A stretch of DNA of 64,000 bases from Stenotrophomonas africana (lineage in GTDB: Bacteria; Pseudomonadota; Gammaproteobacteria; Xanthomonadales; Xanthomonadaceae): contig NZ_JABEME010000002.1 of NCBI RefSeq assembly GCF_013004645.1, positions 1 through 64,000 of the forward strand. Reading direction: 5' to 3'. Below are positions 20,158 through 30,644 of the stretch, piece by piece. The position numbers were made by a program, and so were the translations under genes. The notes below the pieces were generated by a model. The model did no database searches. It had not been told where the DNA came from and worked only from the letters and a program-made list of their open reading frames with translations. The first letter of the stretch is position 1. Every line of letters starts with the position of its first letter.

Positions 20158-22305
20158 ATGTCACCACGCAAAGCCCTTCCCACCGCCCTGGCCCTGGGCC
20201 TGACCCTGGCCGCCGGTGCCCACGCCGATGAAGGCATGTGGATGCCGACCCAGCTGCCGGACCTGGCCAAGCCGCTGCAGGCCGCTGGCTTCAAGGGCAA
20301 TCCGGCCGACCTGGCCAATGTCACCGCGCCGCCGCTGAGCGCGGTGGTCCGTGCCGGTGGTGGCACCGGCTCGTTCGTGTCTGCCGACGGCCTGCTGCTG
20401 ACCAACCACCACGTGGCGATGGGCGTGATCCAGTACAACAGCTCGCCCGAGCACGACCTGATCAATGGCGGCTTCATCGCCAGGGACCGTGCCGACGAGC
20501 GCCCGGCCAACCCGGACTTCCGCGTGCTGGTCACCGTCGGCTTCGACAAGGTGACCGACCAGGTGCTGGCACAGGCCCGTGGCAAGACCGGCCGTGCCTA
20601 CTTCGATGCCGTCGATGCGGCCAGCAAGCAGATCGTGGCCGAGTGCGAGAAGGACGGCAGCGTGCGCTGCTCGGTGGCCAACATGTACTACGGCACCGAC
20701 TTCTACCGCATCGCCCAGCTGGAGCTGAGCGACGTGCGCCTGGTGTATGCGCCGCCGCGTGCGATCGGCAACTACGGCGATGAGATCGACAACTTCATGT
20801 GGCCGCGCCACACCGGCGACTTCACTTTGCTGCGCGCCTACGTGGGCAAGGACGGCAAGCCGGCCGCCTACAGCAAGGACAACGTGCCCTACCAGGCGCC
20901 GGCACACCTGCAGATATCGGTGGAAGGCCCGAAGGAGGGCGACTACGCGATGCTGGCCGGTTACCCGGGCATCACCTACCGCCACCGCACCGCGGCCGAG
21001 TTCGCCGGTCAGATCGATACCGTGCTGCCGCGCCGCGTGTCGGTGTTCCAGCAGATGATCGACACCATCGAGGCCGCCAGTGCCAAGGACGCACAGGCGC
21101 GCACCCGCTACGCCTCGCAGCTGCAGTCGCTGAAGAACAACCGCAAGCGCGCCGCCGGTGAGCTGGAAGGCTTGCTGCGCAGCGACGCCAAGGCCCAGCG
21201 TGCCGCCGACGAAACGGCGATGCTGGCTGCCACCGACCGCAAGTACCAGGGCGATATCAAGGCGCTGCTGGCCAACCTGTCGCAGGGCGCGGCGGTGGGC
21301 GAGCGCGACCTGCTGCTGGACCAGATGGCCGCGCAGAGCCAGCTTCTGCGTTCGGCACTGCTGCTGGAACGCCTGCGCATCGAATCGGCCAAGCCGGACG
21401 CGCAGCGTGAGAGCGGTTTCCAGCAACGCGACCAGGCGATGATCGAAGGCGTGCTCAAGCAGGTCCAGCGCCGTTACGCGCCGGAGGTCGAGAAGGCGCT
21501 GCTGACCACCCTGCTGACCCGCTACCAGCAGCTGCCGGACGGGCAGCGCGTGGCCGAGTTCGACGCGGCCTTCGGCCGTACCCCGCAGCAGCTGGCCAAG
21601 GCACTGGACACCCTGTATGCCGGCACCCAGCTGGGTGACGAGGCGCAGCGCCTGTCGCGCTTCGCCGCCGCACGCGAAGGCAAGGCCCTGGCCGCCGATC
21701 CGCTGATCGCCGTGGCCGGCCCGCTGGTGGCCGCGCAGCTGCGCATCGAGAACGAGAGCAAGACCCGCGAAGGCGAGCAGCTGCGCCTGCGTCCGGCGTA
21801 CATGCAGGCGCTGTTCGCCTGGCGTGCCAAGCAGGGCCGCGCGGTGTATCCCGATGCCAACCGCACCCTGCGCATCAGCTACGGCAAGGTCGAGGCGCTG
21901 CACCCGCGCGATGGCGTGACCTACTCGCCGGTGACCACTGTGGCCGGTATCGTCGAGAAGAACACCAACGCCTATCCGTTCGATGCACCCAAGCCGTTGC
22001 TGGCCGCCATCGCCAAGGGTGACTTCGGCAGCACCGCCGACCCGGCGCTGAAGACCCAGACGGTCAACTTCCTGACCAACCTGGATACCACCGGTGGCAA
22101 CTCCGGCTCGCCGGTGCTCAACGCCAAGGGCGAACTGATCGGCCTGAACTTCGACAGCAACTGGGAGTCGGTCAGCGCCAGCTGGTGGTTCGACCCGCGC
22201 TACAAGCGCGCCGTGCACGTGGACATGCGCTACCTGCGCTGGCTGCTGGCCAAGGTCTACCCGGCGCCCGAGCTGCTGAAGGAAATGGGCGTGCCGGCCC
22301 AGTAA
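20158..22305 (+). CDS. S46-family dipeptidyl-peptidase (DPP7/DPP11 type)
   Basis: A periplasmic serine dipeptidyl-peptidase of 715 residues with signal peptide (MSPRKALPTALALGLTLAAGAHA). The chymotrypsin-like halves flank a helical domain. Catalytic His lies in TNHH (84-85), Asp in the NYGDEIDNF segment (208-211) and Ser649 in GGNSGSP. Eighteen residues after the Ser, at the S1-specificity position (673 in DPP11 numbering), it has Ser667. DPP7 enzymes have Gly there, and DPP11 enzymes Arg or Ser, so acidic P1 (Asp/Glu) preference is inferred. The ATG at 20158 gives the signal peptide; the frame is open upstream through a REP, which is not used. Confidence 0.93.
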   Translation: MSPRKALPTALALGLTLAAGAHADEGMWMPTQLPDLAKPLQAAGFKGNPADLANVTAPPLSAVVRAGGGTGSFVSADGLLLTNHHVAMGVIQYNSSPEHDLINGGFIARDRADERPANPDFRVLVTVGFDKVTDQVLAQARGKTGRAYFDAVDAASKQIVAECEKDGSVRCSVANMYYGTDFYRIAQLELSDVRLVYAPPRAIGNYGDEIDNFMWPRHTGDFTLLRAYVGKDGKPAAYSKDNVPYQAPAHLQISVEGPKEGDYAMLAGYPGITYRHRTAAEFAGQIDTVLPRRVSVFQQMIDTIEAASAKDAQARTRYASQLQSLKNNRKRAAGELEGLLRSDAKAQRAADETAMLAATDRKYQGDIKALLANLSQGAAVGERDLLLDQMAAQSQLLRSALLLERLRIESAKPDAQRESGFQQRDQAMIEGVLKQVQRRYAPEVEKALLTTLLTRYQQLPDGQRVAEFDAAFGRTPQQLAKALDTLYAGTQLGDEAQRLSRFAAAREGKALAADPLIAVAGPLVAAQLRIENESKTREGEQLRLRPAYMQALFAWRAKQGRAVYPDANRTLRISYGKVEALHPRDGVTYSPVTTVAGIVEKNTNAYPFDAPKPLLAAIAKGDFGSTADPALKTQTVNFLTNLDTTGGNSGSPVLNAKGELIGLNFDSNWESVSASWWFDPRYKRAVHVDMRYLRWLLAKVYPAPELLKEMGVPAQ

Positions 22306-22342
22306 GACGCCGGCCACGACCCACGGTCGTGGCCCGCACCGC

Positions 22343-22368
22343 GTAGGCCCCCACCTTGGTGGGGGTGG
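22343..22368. repeat. Single GTAG palindrome (GTAGGCCCCCACC family)
   Basis: GTAG at 22343 heads CCCCCACCTTGGTGGGGG, a monomeric palindrome between the S46 peptidase and the kinase gene. A separate CCACGACCCACGGTCGTGG hairpin lies just before it, at about 22315-22333, and may act as terminator for the peptidase gene. Confidence 0.6.
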
Positions 22369-22440
22369 TTGCCCCCAACGCGCCCGCACCCCCGGCCACG
22401 CCTGGCCTACACTGCGGGTTCTTCCGATGGAAACGCGCGC

Positions 22441-25400
22441 GTGGTCTCCAGCTGGATCCTGCTGCTGGTCTCGGTTGCCTATGCCGCGCTGCTGTTCGGC
22501 GTGGCGTGGTGGGGTGACCGTCGGCCGATGTATCCCGACCGGCCGTGGCTGCGGCCGGTGGTCTACAGCCTGGCGCTGGCCGTGTACTGCTCGTCGTGGA
22601 CCTTCTACGGCGCGGTCGGCACCGCCGTGCGCAACGGCGTGGGCTACCTGCCCATCTACATCGGCCCGCTGCTGCTGCTGCTGTTCGGCTGGCGCATCAT
22701 CGAGCGCCTGGCGCTGATCGCGCGCAGCCAGAACGTAGTCTCCATCGCCGATTTCATCTCCTCGCGCTTCGGCCGCTCGCGGCGGCTGGCGGCGCTGGTG
22801 GCGATCATCGCGCTGATCGGCATCATTCCGTACCTGGCCCTGCAGTACAAAGCGGTGGCGATGAGCCTGCAGGTGTTGACCGGCAACACCGGCCCGACCG
22901 GCTTCTTCACTGATCCGGCGCTGTACGTGGCGCTGCTGATGGCGTTGTTCGCCACCCTGTTCGGTACCCGCCAGGTTGATGCCACCGAGCACCACCACGG
23001 CATGATGCTGGCGATCGCCTTCGAATCGGTGATCAAGTTGCTGGCGATGCTGGCCGTGGGCGTGTTCGCCTACCTGTGGCTGAGCAACCGCAGCGACGCA
23101 GTGGTCGAGTCGGTGCACACGCTGTTCACCGGCCTGCCGCCGGTGGGATTCATCTCGCAGACCCTGCTCAGTTTCCTCGCGATCATCTGCCTGCCGCGCC
23201 AGTTCCACGTGGCCGTGGTCGAATGCGGTGACGTGCGTGACGTGCGCCGCGCGCGCTGGATGTTCGGTGGCTACCTGGTGCTGATCTCGGGCATGGTGTT
23301 GCCGATCGCCACCGCCGGCGTGACCCTGTTCGGCACCGGCGGCAGCGTCGCCGACGATTCGATGGTGCTGGCCCTACCGCTGGCCGAAGGCCGCAATGCG
23401 CTGGCGCTGATCGCCTATGTGGGCGGCTTCTCGGCGGCCACCGGCATGGTCATTGTGTCTTCGATCGCACTGGCCACCATGGTCAGCAACGACCTGGTGA
23501 TGCCGGTGCTGCTGCGTCGGAGCGGTGACCACCAGGAAGCGGCCGACGTCGCTTCGCGCGTGCTGTGGATCCGCCGCCTGGCGATCCTGCTGCTGGCGCT
23601 GATGGCCTACAGCTACTACCGCACCAGCAGCAACGACAGCACGCTGGCCTCGTACGGCCTGATGGCGTTCGCAGCGGTGGCGCAGTTCGCACCGGGCCTG
23701 ATCGGCGGCCTGTACTGGCGCGGCGCGAGCCGGCGCGGCGTCGAGGTGGGCATGCTGCTGGGCTTTACCACCTGGCTGTACACCCTGCTGCTGCCGGCGA
23801 TGACCATGGCCGGCTGGGTCGATGCCGGCTGGGTGCAGCACGGCCCGTTCGGCATCGAGTGGCTGCGCCCGCAGCAGCTGTTCGGCATGACCGGCTGGGA
23901 TCCGCTGACCCATGGCACGTTCTGGTCACTGCTGGTCAATGCGGCGACGATGATGCTGGTGTCCGCGCGCTGGCGGCCCGGCGTCGACGAGCGACTGCGT
24001 GCCGCACCCTTCCTCGATCCGTATGCCGAACGCCCGTCGGTGGCGGGTGGTTGGCCGGGTCACGTGCATGTGGGCGATCTGCTGGCGCTGGCTTCGCGCG
24101 TGGTCGGCGAGCGCCACGCGCGGCGTTCGTTCTTCGAGCAGGCACAGTCGCTGGGCCGTGAGCTGCAATCTTCGGCGCCTGCGGACCGCCCCTGGGTACA
24201 GTTCACCGAGCGCCTGTTGGCGGCCTCGATCGGCGCGGCCTCGGCGCGCCTGCTGCTGACCAGCCTGTTGCGTGGTTCGGGCATGGACCTGGGTGAAGTG
24301 GTGGCGGTGCTGGACGAAGCCGGGCAGGAACTGCGCTTCAACCGCGAGATCCTGTCGACCACGCTGGAGAACATCAGCGCCGGGGTCAGCGTGGTCGATC
24401 CGGACATGCGCCTGACCGCATGGAACCGCCGCTACCAGGACATGTTCGGCTACCCCGACGGCATGCTCTACGTGGGCCGCCCGGTGGCCGACCTGATCCG
24501 CTACAACGCCGAACGCGGCGAGCTGGGCGAAGGCGATATCGAGGTGCAGATCAACCGCCGCATCGGTTACATGCGCGCAGGGTCACCACATGTGTTCGAG
24601 CGCACCCGCAGCGATGGCAAGGTGATCGAGATGCGCGGGCAGGCGCTGCCCGGCGGCGGTTACGTGACCAGCTACAACGACATCACCGACTACAAGCACG
24701 CGGAAAAGGCCCTGCTGGAAGCCAATGAAACGCTGGAACAGCGCGTCGCCGAGCGTTCGCATGAGGCCGAGGTCGCGCAGCAGTCGAAGACCCGCTTCCT
24801 GGCGGCGATCAGCCATGACGTGCTGCAGCCACTGAACGCCGCACGCCTGTTCGCTTCCGCGCTGCGCGACAGCGATCACGTGAGCGATGAGCAGAAGCAC
24901 CTGGCCGAGCGCGTGGATGCATCGCTGCGCGCGGCCGAAGAGCTGCTCGATGGCCTGCTGGATGTGTCGCGGCTGGATGCCGGTGGCCTGCACCCGGTGA
25001 TCGGCGAGTTCGACGTGAGCGCGCTGATGCGCGAACTGGCTGCGCAGTACACCCCGGTCGCCGCCGGTCGTGGCCTGCGCCTGGACCTGTTCGCGCGACC
25101 GGCATGGGTGCGCAGTGATCGCCGCCTGCTGCGCCGCGTGCTGCAGAACTTCCTGGCCAACGCGCTGCGCTACACACGGCAGGGGCGCATCGTGCTGGCG
25201 GTACGCCAGCGCGGCGACGAAGTGGAGCTGCAGGTGTGGGATACCGGTCCCGGTATTCCCGAGCACCACATGCGGCAGATCTTCGACGAGTTCCACCGCT
25301 ACCAGCAGCCCTTCGACTGGGGCGAGCAGGGCTTGGGCCTGGGCCTGTCGATCTGCCAGCGCATCTCGCGCCTGCTCGATCATCGCCTCAATGCGCGCAG

Positions 25401-25899
25401 CCGGGTCGGCAAAGGGTCGATGTTCTCGATCATTCTGCCGCGGGTGGCGCCGCTACCGGGCTACACCGAACTGGCCGCGCCGGTACAGCCCGTCGCCGCG
25501 CCGGTGCGGAGCGATTCGTTGGCGGCCCTGCGCGTGCTGTGCGTGGACAACGACGAAGAGATCCTCGACGGCATGCGCGCGTTGCTCGGCCGCTGGCAGG
25601 TGCAGGTGATTACGGCATCGACGGTGGATCAGGCGCTGGAGAAAGTGGCCGAGCGGCCGCAGGTGATGCTGGTGGACTACCACCTGCACGACCGCATGGA
25701 CGGCCTGGATGCGCTGGTGGCGCTGCGTGAAGCCGCCGGTTACCCGCTGCCTGGTGCGTTGTTGACCGCCGATGGCCGCGATGAGCTGAAGCGGATGGCA
25801 CGCGAGCGTGGCTACCGCGTGCTGACCAAGCCGATCAAACCGGCTTCGCTGCGCGCCTTCCTGGGCGCGTTGCGCGATGCAGGCAACAGCGATGCCTGA
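22441..25899 (+). CDS. crbS: CrbS-type SLC5-linked hybrid sensor histidine kinase
   Basis: A 1152-residue fusion. About residues 1-520 form a sodium/solute-symporter-like (SLC5/PutP) domain with about 12-13 membrane helices. A PAS domain follows at about 620-760, then a histidine kinase with phospho-accepting His792 (FLAAISHDVLQPLNAARL), N and G boxes (ILGVL-type NFLANALRYT, DTGPGIP, GLGLGLSI) and a receiver domain with Asp1079 (VMLVDYHL). This architecture is that of CrbS/MxtR, which controls acetyl-CoA synthetase with CrbR. The nearby LuxR-type regulator and acs support the same role here. GTG start at 22441 is chosen; an earlier in-frame ATG exists at 22369 in the REP-containing leader. 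Confidence 0.88.
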   Translation: MVSSWILLLVSVAYAALLFGVAWWGDRRPMYPDRPWLRPVVYSLALAVYCSSWTFYGAVGTAVRNGVGYLPIYIGPLLLLLFGWRIIERLALIARSQNVVSIADFISSRFGRSRRLAALVAIIALIGIIPYLALQYKAVAMSLQVLTGNTGPTGFFTDPALYVALLMALFATLFGTRQVDATEHHHGMMLAIAFESVIKLLAMLAVGVFAYLWLSNRSDAVVESVHTLFTGLPPVGFISQTLLSFLAIICLPRQFHVAVVECGDVRDVRRARWMFGGYLVLISGMVLPIATAGVTLFGTGGSVADDSMVLALPLAEGRNALALIAYVGGFSAATGMVIVSSIALATMVSNDLVMPVLLRRSGDHQEAADVASRVLWIRRLAILLLALMAYSYYRTSSNDSTLASYGLMAFAAVAQFAPGLIGGLYWRGASRRGVEVGMLLGFTTWLYTLLLPAMTMAGWVDAGWVQHGPFGIEWLRPQQLFGMTGWDPLTHGTFWSLLVNAATMMLVSARWRPGVDERLRAAPFLDPYAERPSVAGGWPGHVHVGDLLALASRVVGERHARRSFFEQAQSLGRELQSSAPADRPWVQFTERLLAASIGAASARLLLTSLLRGSGMDLGEVVAVLDEAGQELRFNREILSTTLENISAGVSVVDPDMRLTAWNRRYQDMFGYPDGMLYVGRPVADLIRYNAERGELGEGDIEVQINRRIGYMRAGSPHVFERTRSDGKVIEMRGQALPGGGYVTSYNDITDYKHAEKALLEANETLEQRVAERSHEAEVAQQSKTRFLAAISHDVLQPLNAARLFASALRDSDHVSDEQKHLAERVDASLRAAEELLDGLLDVSRLDAGGLHPVIGEFDVSALMRELAAQYTPVAAGRGLRLDLFARPAWVRSDRRLLRRVLQNFLANALRYTRQGRIVLAVRQRGDEVELQVWDTGPGIPEHHMRQIFDEFHRYQQPFDWGEQGLGLGLSICQRISRLLDHRLNARSRVGKGSMFSIILPRVAPLPGYTELAAPVQPVAAPVRSDSLAALRVLCVDNDEEILDGMRALLGRWQVQVITASTVDQALEKVAERPQVMLVDYHLHDRMDGLDALVALREAAGYPLPGALLTADGRDELKRMARERGYRVLTKPIKPASLRAFLGALRDAGNSDA

Positions 25900-25907
25900 T
25901 AGCAAGT

Positions 25908-25995
25908 GTAGAGCCGAGCCAACGCTCGGCTCCTGCGCGAGGCATGGTGTTCCGTGGTTCGGCCGAACAGCAGCCGAGCATGGGCTCGGCTCTAC
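25908..25995. repeat. GTAG REP dimer (GTAGAGCCGAGC family)
   Basis: GTAGAGCCGAGCCAACGCTCGGC at the left pairs in orientation with GCCGAGCATGGGCTCGGCTCTAC at the right. It lies nine bases after the sensor-kinase stop. Confidence 0.85.
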
Positions 25996-26020
25996 AGAAA
26001 TCCAGTTGCGCGGGCCCTCT

Positions 26021-26045
26021 GTAGCGCCGAGCCCTTGCTCGGCTT
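26021..26045. repeat. Single GTAG palindrome
   Basis: A monomer, GTAGCGCCGAGCCCTTGCTCGGCTT, 25 bases downstream of the preceding REP dimer. It belongs to the same GCCGAGC stem family. Confidence 0.75.
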
Positions 26046-26139
26046 CCGCGCGCTGCACGGTGCTGATATAGCCATCGCTATACAAACCAGCCCTGCCTGC
26101 GCGTTTCGCTGGAAATGCGCCACGCGCGAATCGCGATGC

Positions 26140-26260
26140 TAAGCTTCGCGTCCCCTTGGGGAGTAGCCGGATTCCTTCGCAGGAATCGTCCACGTCAACA
26201 TACTCGGCCGGTGCGCCGTGGCGTGGACAACCATGATGGTTGGCGAGACCAGCGGCCCGC
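26140..26260 (+). promoter_or_regulatory. yybP-ykoY manganese riboswitch
   Basis: The leader of mntP contains the conserved elements of this class in correct order: CTTGGGGAGTAGCC at about 26155-26167, CGTCAACATACTCGG at about 26193-26207, and GGCGAGACC at about 26242-26250. The first and third form the Mn2+-binding loops L1 and L3. This aptamer activates Mn2+ exporters when Mn2+ is high. The boundaries of the outer P1 stem are approximate, and I could not decide between transcriptional and translational control. Confidence 0.9.
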
Positions 26261-26329
26261 GCGCGCAACGTCAGGTTGGGCGCGAGCGCAGGCCGTGCGT
26301 CCGTCCTAGCCCGACCTCAGCAGCTGCCC

Positions 26330-26905
26330 ATGTCCCCCATTTCGATCCTCCTGATCGGCTTTGCCATGTCCACCGATGCCTTCGCTGCGGCGATCGGCAA
26401 GGGTGCGGCCATGCGCAAGCCGGTGTTCCGCGATGCACTGCGGGCCGGCATCATCTTCGGCGTCATCGAGGCGATCACGCCCATCATCGGCTGGCTGCTC
26501 GGCCGCGCCGCGCTGCAGTACGTCGAAGCCTTCGACCACTGGATCGCCTTCGGCCTGCTCGGCGCACTGGGCATCCACATGATCTACAACGGCCTGCGCT
26601 CGGAAAGTGCCGACGAGAACGAAGACCCCTCCCAGCACCATGGCTTCTGGAAGCTGGCGTTGACCGGTTTCGCCACCAGCATCGACGCGATGGCGGTAGG
26701 CATCGGCCTGGCCTTCATGGACGTGCATATCGGCGTGATGGCCGCGGTCATCGGCCTGTGCACGCTGACCATGGTCACCGCCGGCATCATGCTCGGCCGC
26801 GTGCTGGGCAGCATGGTCGGCAAGCGTGCCGAGATCATCGGTGGCGTGATCCTGGTGATCATCGGTGCGACGATCCTGTACGAGCACCTGCACGGCGTGG
26901 GGTAA
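26330..26905 (+). CDS. mntP: Manganese efflux pump MntP
   Basis: MntP, 191 residues, six membrane helices. It has two related halves carrying the family Asp motifs, [16 protein letters not shown] at the N-terminus and [15 protein letters not shown] in the second half. It exports Mn2+ across the inner membrane. ATG at 26330 is chosen because the helix begins at once ([13 protein letters not shown]); an upstream in-frame ATG at 26240 lies inside the riboswitch. Expression is expected to rise with Mn2+ through the upstream aptamer. Confidence 0.95.
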   Translation: MSPISILLIGFAMSTDAFAAAIGKGAAMRKPVFRDALRAGIIFGVIEAITPIIGWLLGRAALQYVEAFDHWIAFGLLGALGIHMIYNGLRSESADENEDPSQHHGFWKLALTGFATSIDAMAVGIGLAFMDVHIGVMAAVIGLCTLTMVTAGIMLGRVLGSMVGKRAEIIGGVILVIIGATILYEHLHGVG

Positions 26906-26916
26906 CACCTGCCCCT

Positions 26917-26976
26917 GTAGAGCCGAGCCCATGCTCGGCTGCTTCGAGCGGCAGCCGAGCATGGGCTCGGCTCTAC
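26917..26976. repeat. GTAG REP dimer upstream of the RAYT gene
   Basis: GTAGAGCCGAGCCCATGCTCGGC, a short spacer, then GCCGAGCATGGGCTCGGCTCTAC. It is an almost perfect head-to-head dimer of the GCCGAGC family, 75 bases upstream of the transposase ATG. Confidence 0.88.
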
Positions 26977-27051
26977 CTCAGGGTATTGGCTGACAAGCAT
27001 TGCGGTGTTGAACTGATGGAAGGGCTGTCATGCGTGCCATAGCCTCTTCGC

Positions 27052-27507
27052 ATGGCCAGTCCCGCACTCCGCCTTGGTCGCTGGTCGCAGACCGGCAATG
27101 TCTACGCGATCACGGCTGTGACACGCGCACGCCGTCCTTGGTTCGACGACAAGGCCAACGTCGATCTGCTGATCGAAGCGCTGCGCACCGTAGAGCGAAC
27201 GGGGCGGACCTCCTCCCTCGCCTGGGTGGTGATGCCGGATCATCTACATTGGCTGTTCGAACTCCGTACCGGCACGCTTGCCGGCTGCATGCAGATCCTC
27301 AAATCACGGAGCGGGCGTTCCATCGGCAGGCGCGCTGATGCCAACGCGCCGATCTGGCAGCCGGGATACTACGATCATGCGCTGCGCAGCGATGAGTGCC
27401 TGCGCACGCAGGCGATGTACATCGCGGCCAATCCCGTGCGTGCTGGGCTGGCCGCGCGCATCGGGGAATACCCCTATGTGTGGAGTCGATGGCCGCTTGA
27501 AGCGTGA
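27052..27507 (+). CDS. REP-associated tyrosine transposase (RAYT, Y1 family)
   Basis: A Y1-transposase-like protein of 151 residues (IS200/IS605-related, single-domain). It carries the HUH metal motif in VVMPDHLHWLFEL (about 60-70). The C-terminal signature WQPGYYDHALRSDECL...YIAANPVRAGLA is typical of RAYTs, with the catalytic Tyr expected in this region. RAYTs bind and process REP palindromes headed by GTAG-like tetranucleotides. The gene is bracketed by GTAGAGCCGAGC REPs on both sides, matching the usual REP-RAYT arrangement. It appears intact. It separates the Mn2+ efflux gene from the CrbR-like regulator gene. Confidence 0.92.
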   Translation: MASPALRLGRWSQTGNVYAITAVTRARRPWFDDKANVDLLIEALRTVERTGRTSSLAWVVMPDHLHWLFELRTGTLAGCMQILKSRSGRSIGRRADANAPIWQPGYYDHALRSDECLRTQAMYIAANPVRAGLAARIGEYPYVWSRWPLEA

Positions 27508-27524
27508 TCTGGAACCCGGCGAAG

Positions 27525-27555
27525 AGCAACCGAGCATGGGCAGGCTCGGCTCTAC
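27525..27555. repeat. GTAG REP half-element, degenerate
   Basis: The right half of a GCCGAGC-family REP ends in GGCTCGGCTCTAC. Its stem is interrupted by extra bases (CGAGCATGGGCAGGCTCGG). It lies 18 bases after the RAYT stop. Confidence 0.7.
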
Positions 27556-27578
27556 AAAGGCAGGTGCTGTGGAGTCCT

Positions 27579-27658
27579 GTAGAGCCGAGCCTGCGCTCGG
27601 CTCACGCGCGTAGCGCGGGCTTCAGGCGAACAGCAGCCGAGCATGGGCTCGGCTCTAC
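27579..27658. repeat. GTAG REP dimer downstream of the RAYT gene
   Basis: GTAGAGCCGAGCCTGCGCTCGGC at the left and GCCGAGCATGGGCTCGGCTCTAC at the right, separated by a spacer containing CGCGCGTAGCGCGGG. It lies immediately before the stop of the minus-strand regulator gene. Confidence 0.87.
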
Positions 27659-27668
27659 AGCGGAGGTC

Positions 27669-28334
27669 TCAATCTTCTTCCGGCGGCAGCACGATGGCGT
27701 CGTCGTCGATCGCCAGCTTGCCGGCCATCAGCACGGCCTGGGTGCGGTTGGTCACGCCCAGCTTGCGCAGGATGGCGGTGACGTGGGCCTTGATCGTTGC
27801 TTCGGAGACGTTGAGGTCGTAGGCGATCTGCTTGTTCAAGCGACCTGCGCCCAGCATCTGCAGTACGCGGAACTGCTGCGGGGTCAGCTCGCGCAGGCGC
27901 TGGCCGACTTCGCGCTCTTCGCTGCCGGTGGGCGGCACGTTGTGCGCTTCCGGTGGCGCCCAGGTCTCGCCATCGAGGATGGTGCCCAGTGCATGACCGA
28001 TGGTGTCCGAATCCGCAGACTTCGGGATGAAGCCCAGCGCGCCGTGGTCGAGCGCGCGGCGCATCACCGTCGCCTCTTCGCGCGCGGACACCACCACCAC
28101 CGGCAGGTGCGGATGCAGCGAGCGCATGTGCACCAGTGCGTTGAAACCCTGCGCACCGGGCATGTTGAGATCCATCAGGACCAGGTCGGCGTCGTTGTGC
28201 TGGTCGGCCAGCGCGTACAGCGCTTCCACGCTGTCGGCCTCGAACAGCTGCACGCCGGGGATGACCCGCTGCACGGCCCCACGCAGGGCTTCGCGGAACA
28301 GCGGGTGGTCATCGGCAATCAGGAGGGTGGTCAT
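27669..28334 (-). CDS. crbR: CrbR-type LuxR-family response regulator
   Basis: A NarL/LuxR-type response regulator of 221 residues. The receiver (1-120) has acidic pocket residues in IADDHPLF and phospho-acceptor Asp55 in DLVLMDLNMPG. The LuxR helix-turn-helix at about 148-210 reads LTPQQFRVLQML...NKQIAYDLNVSEATIKAHV. In several gammaproteobacteria CrbR (ErdR) with CrbS activates acs. Here the gene lies downstream of acs on the same strand, and the CrbS-type kinase is 1.8 kb away. The gene may be read from the acs side or from its own promoter. Confidence 0.88.
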   Translation of the reverse strand: MTTLLIADDHPLFREALRGAVQRVIPGVQLFEADSVEALYALADQHNDADLVLMDLNMPGAQGFNALVHMRSLHPHLPVVVVSAREEATVMRRALDHGALGFIPKSADSDTIGHALGTILDGETWAPPEAHNVPPTGSEEREVGQRLRELTPQQFRVLQMLGAGRLNKQIAYDLNVSEATIKAHVTAILRKLGVTNRTQAVLMAGKLAIDDDAIVLPPEED

Positions 28335-28373
28335 GGGTCGAGCTTATCGATCAGGAAAAAGAGCGACGTGATG

Positions 28374-28445
28374 GCAGGTGCAGGACGGGTCGGACACGGC
28401 CGGGTCCCTCCTCCCGGCCACGTCCCTGGCGCGTCCTGCGCCTGC
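28374..28445 (-). other. Nested inverted repeat between acs and the regulator gene
   Basis: The outer arms GCAGGTGCAGGACG (28374-28387) and CGTCCTGCGCCTGC (28432-28445) pair with one wobble. Inside them GGCCGGG (28398-28404) pairs with CCCGGCC (28413-28419). On the minus strand it lies just after the acs stop and is followed about 15 bases later by a T-run (28356-28360 complement). It could attenuate or terminate the acs transcript before crbR. Confidence 0.45.
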
Positions 28446-28455
28446 AGTCACGCCA

Positions 28456-30399
<1,944 letters not shown>

Positions 30400-30511
30400 G
30401 GCACCCTCACTTGCACGTTGACTTTGTATGTGCGGTCGCAGCATCGCAACGACCGATCCCCCTCAGTTTGCCCCATCCACCCCCGGCCGCGTCACCACCT
30501 TGGTTAGACCA

Positions 30512-30550
30512 TGGTCGAAAGTGAGCGTCCTGCAGGGCCGGGTTCGACCA
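30512..30550. promoter_or_regulatory. Candidate operator between acs and the porin gene
   Basis: A perfect 8-bp inverted repeat, TGGTCGAA (30512-30519) and TTCGACCA (30543-30550), spaced by 23 bases. It sits in the divergent intergenic region of two genes expected to respond to the same carbon source. It is a candidate site for the LuxR-type regulator or another activator. No consensus known to me matches it exactly. Confidence 0.3.
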
Positions 30551-30644
30551 ATGGCCAATAGCCGCTGTGCGTGAACGCCCCGCAGTCTCGGCTCGACCGT
30601 GCCCCACGCGCGGCATCACCTTGCCACTTGGGAGAGAGGGCAAC

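Noticed and set aside
22369..22440. Longer start of the hybrid kinase
   Set aside because: The added residues (MPPTRPHPRPRL) derive from the REP-bearing leader and do not resemble the family N-terminus; the GTG at 22441 is preferred, though not proven.
26240..26329. Longer MntP start inside the leader
   Set aside because: It would translate the riboswitch core; the start at 26330 begins directly with the first membrane helix.
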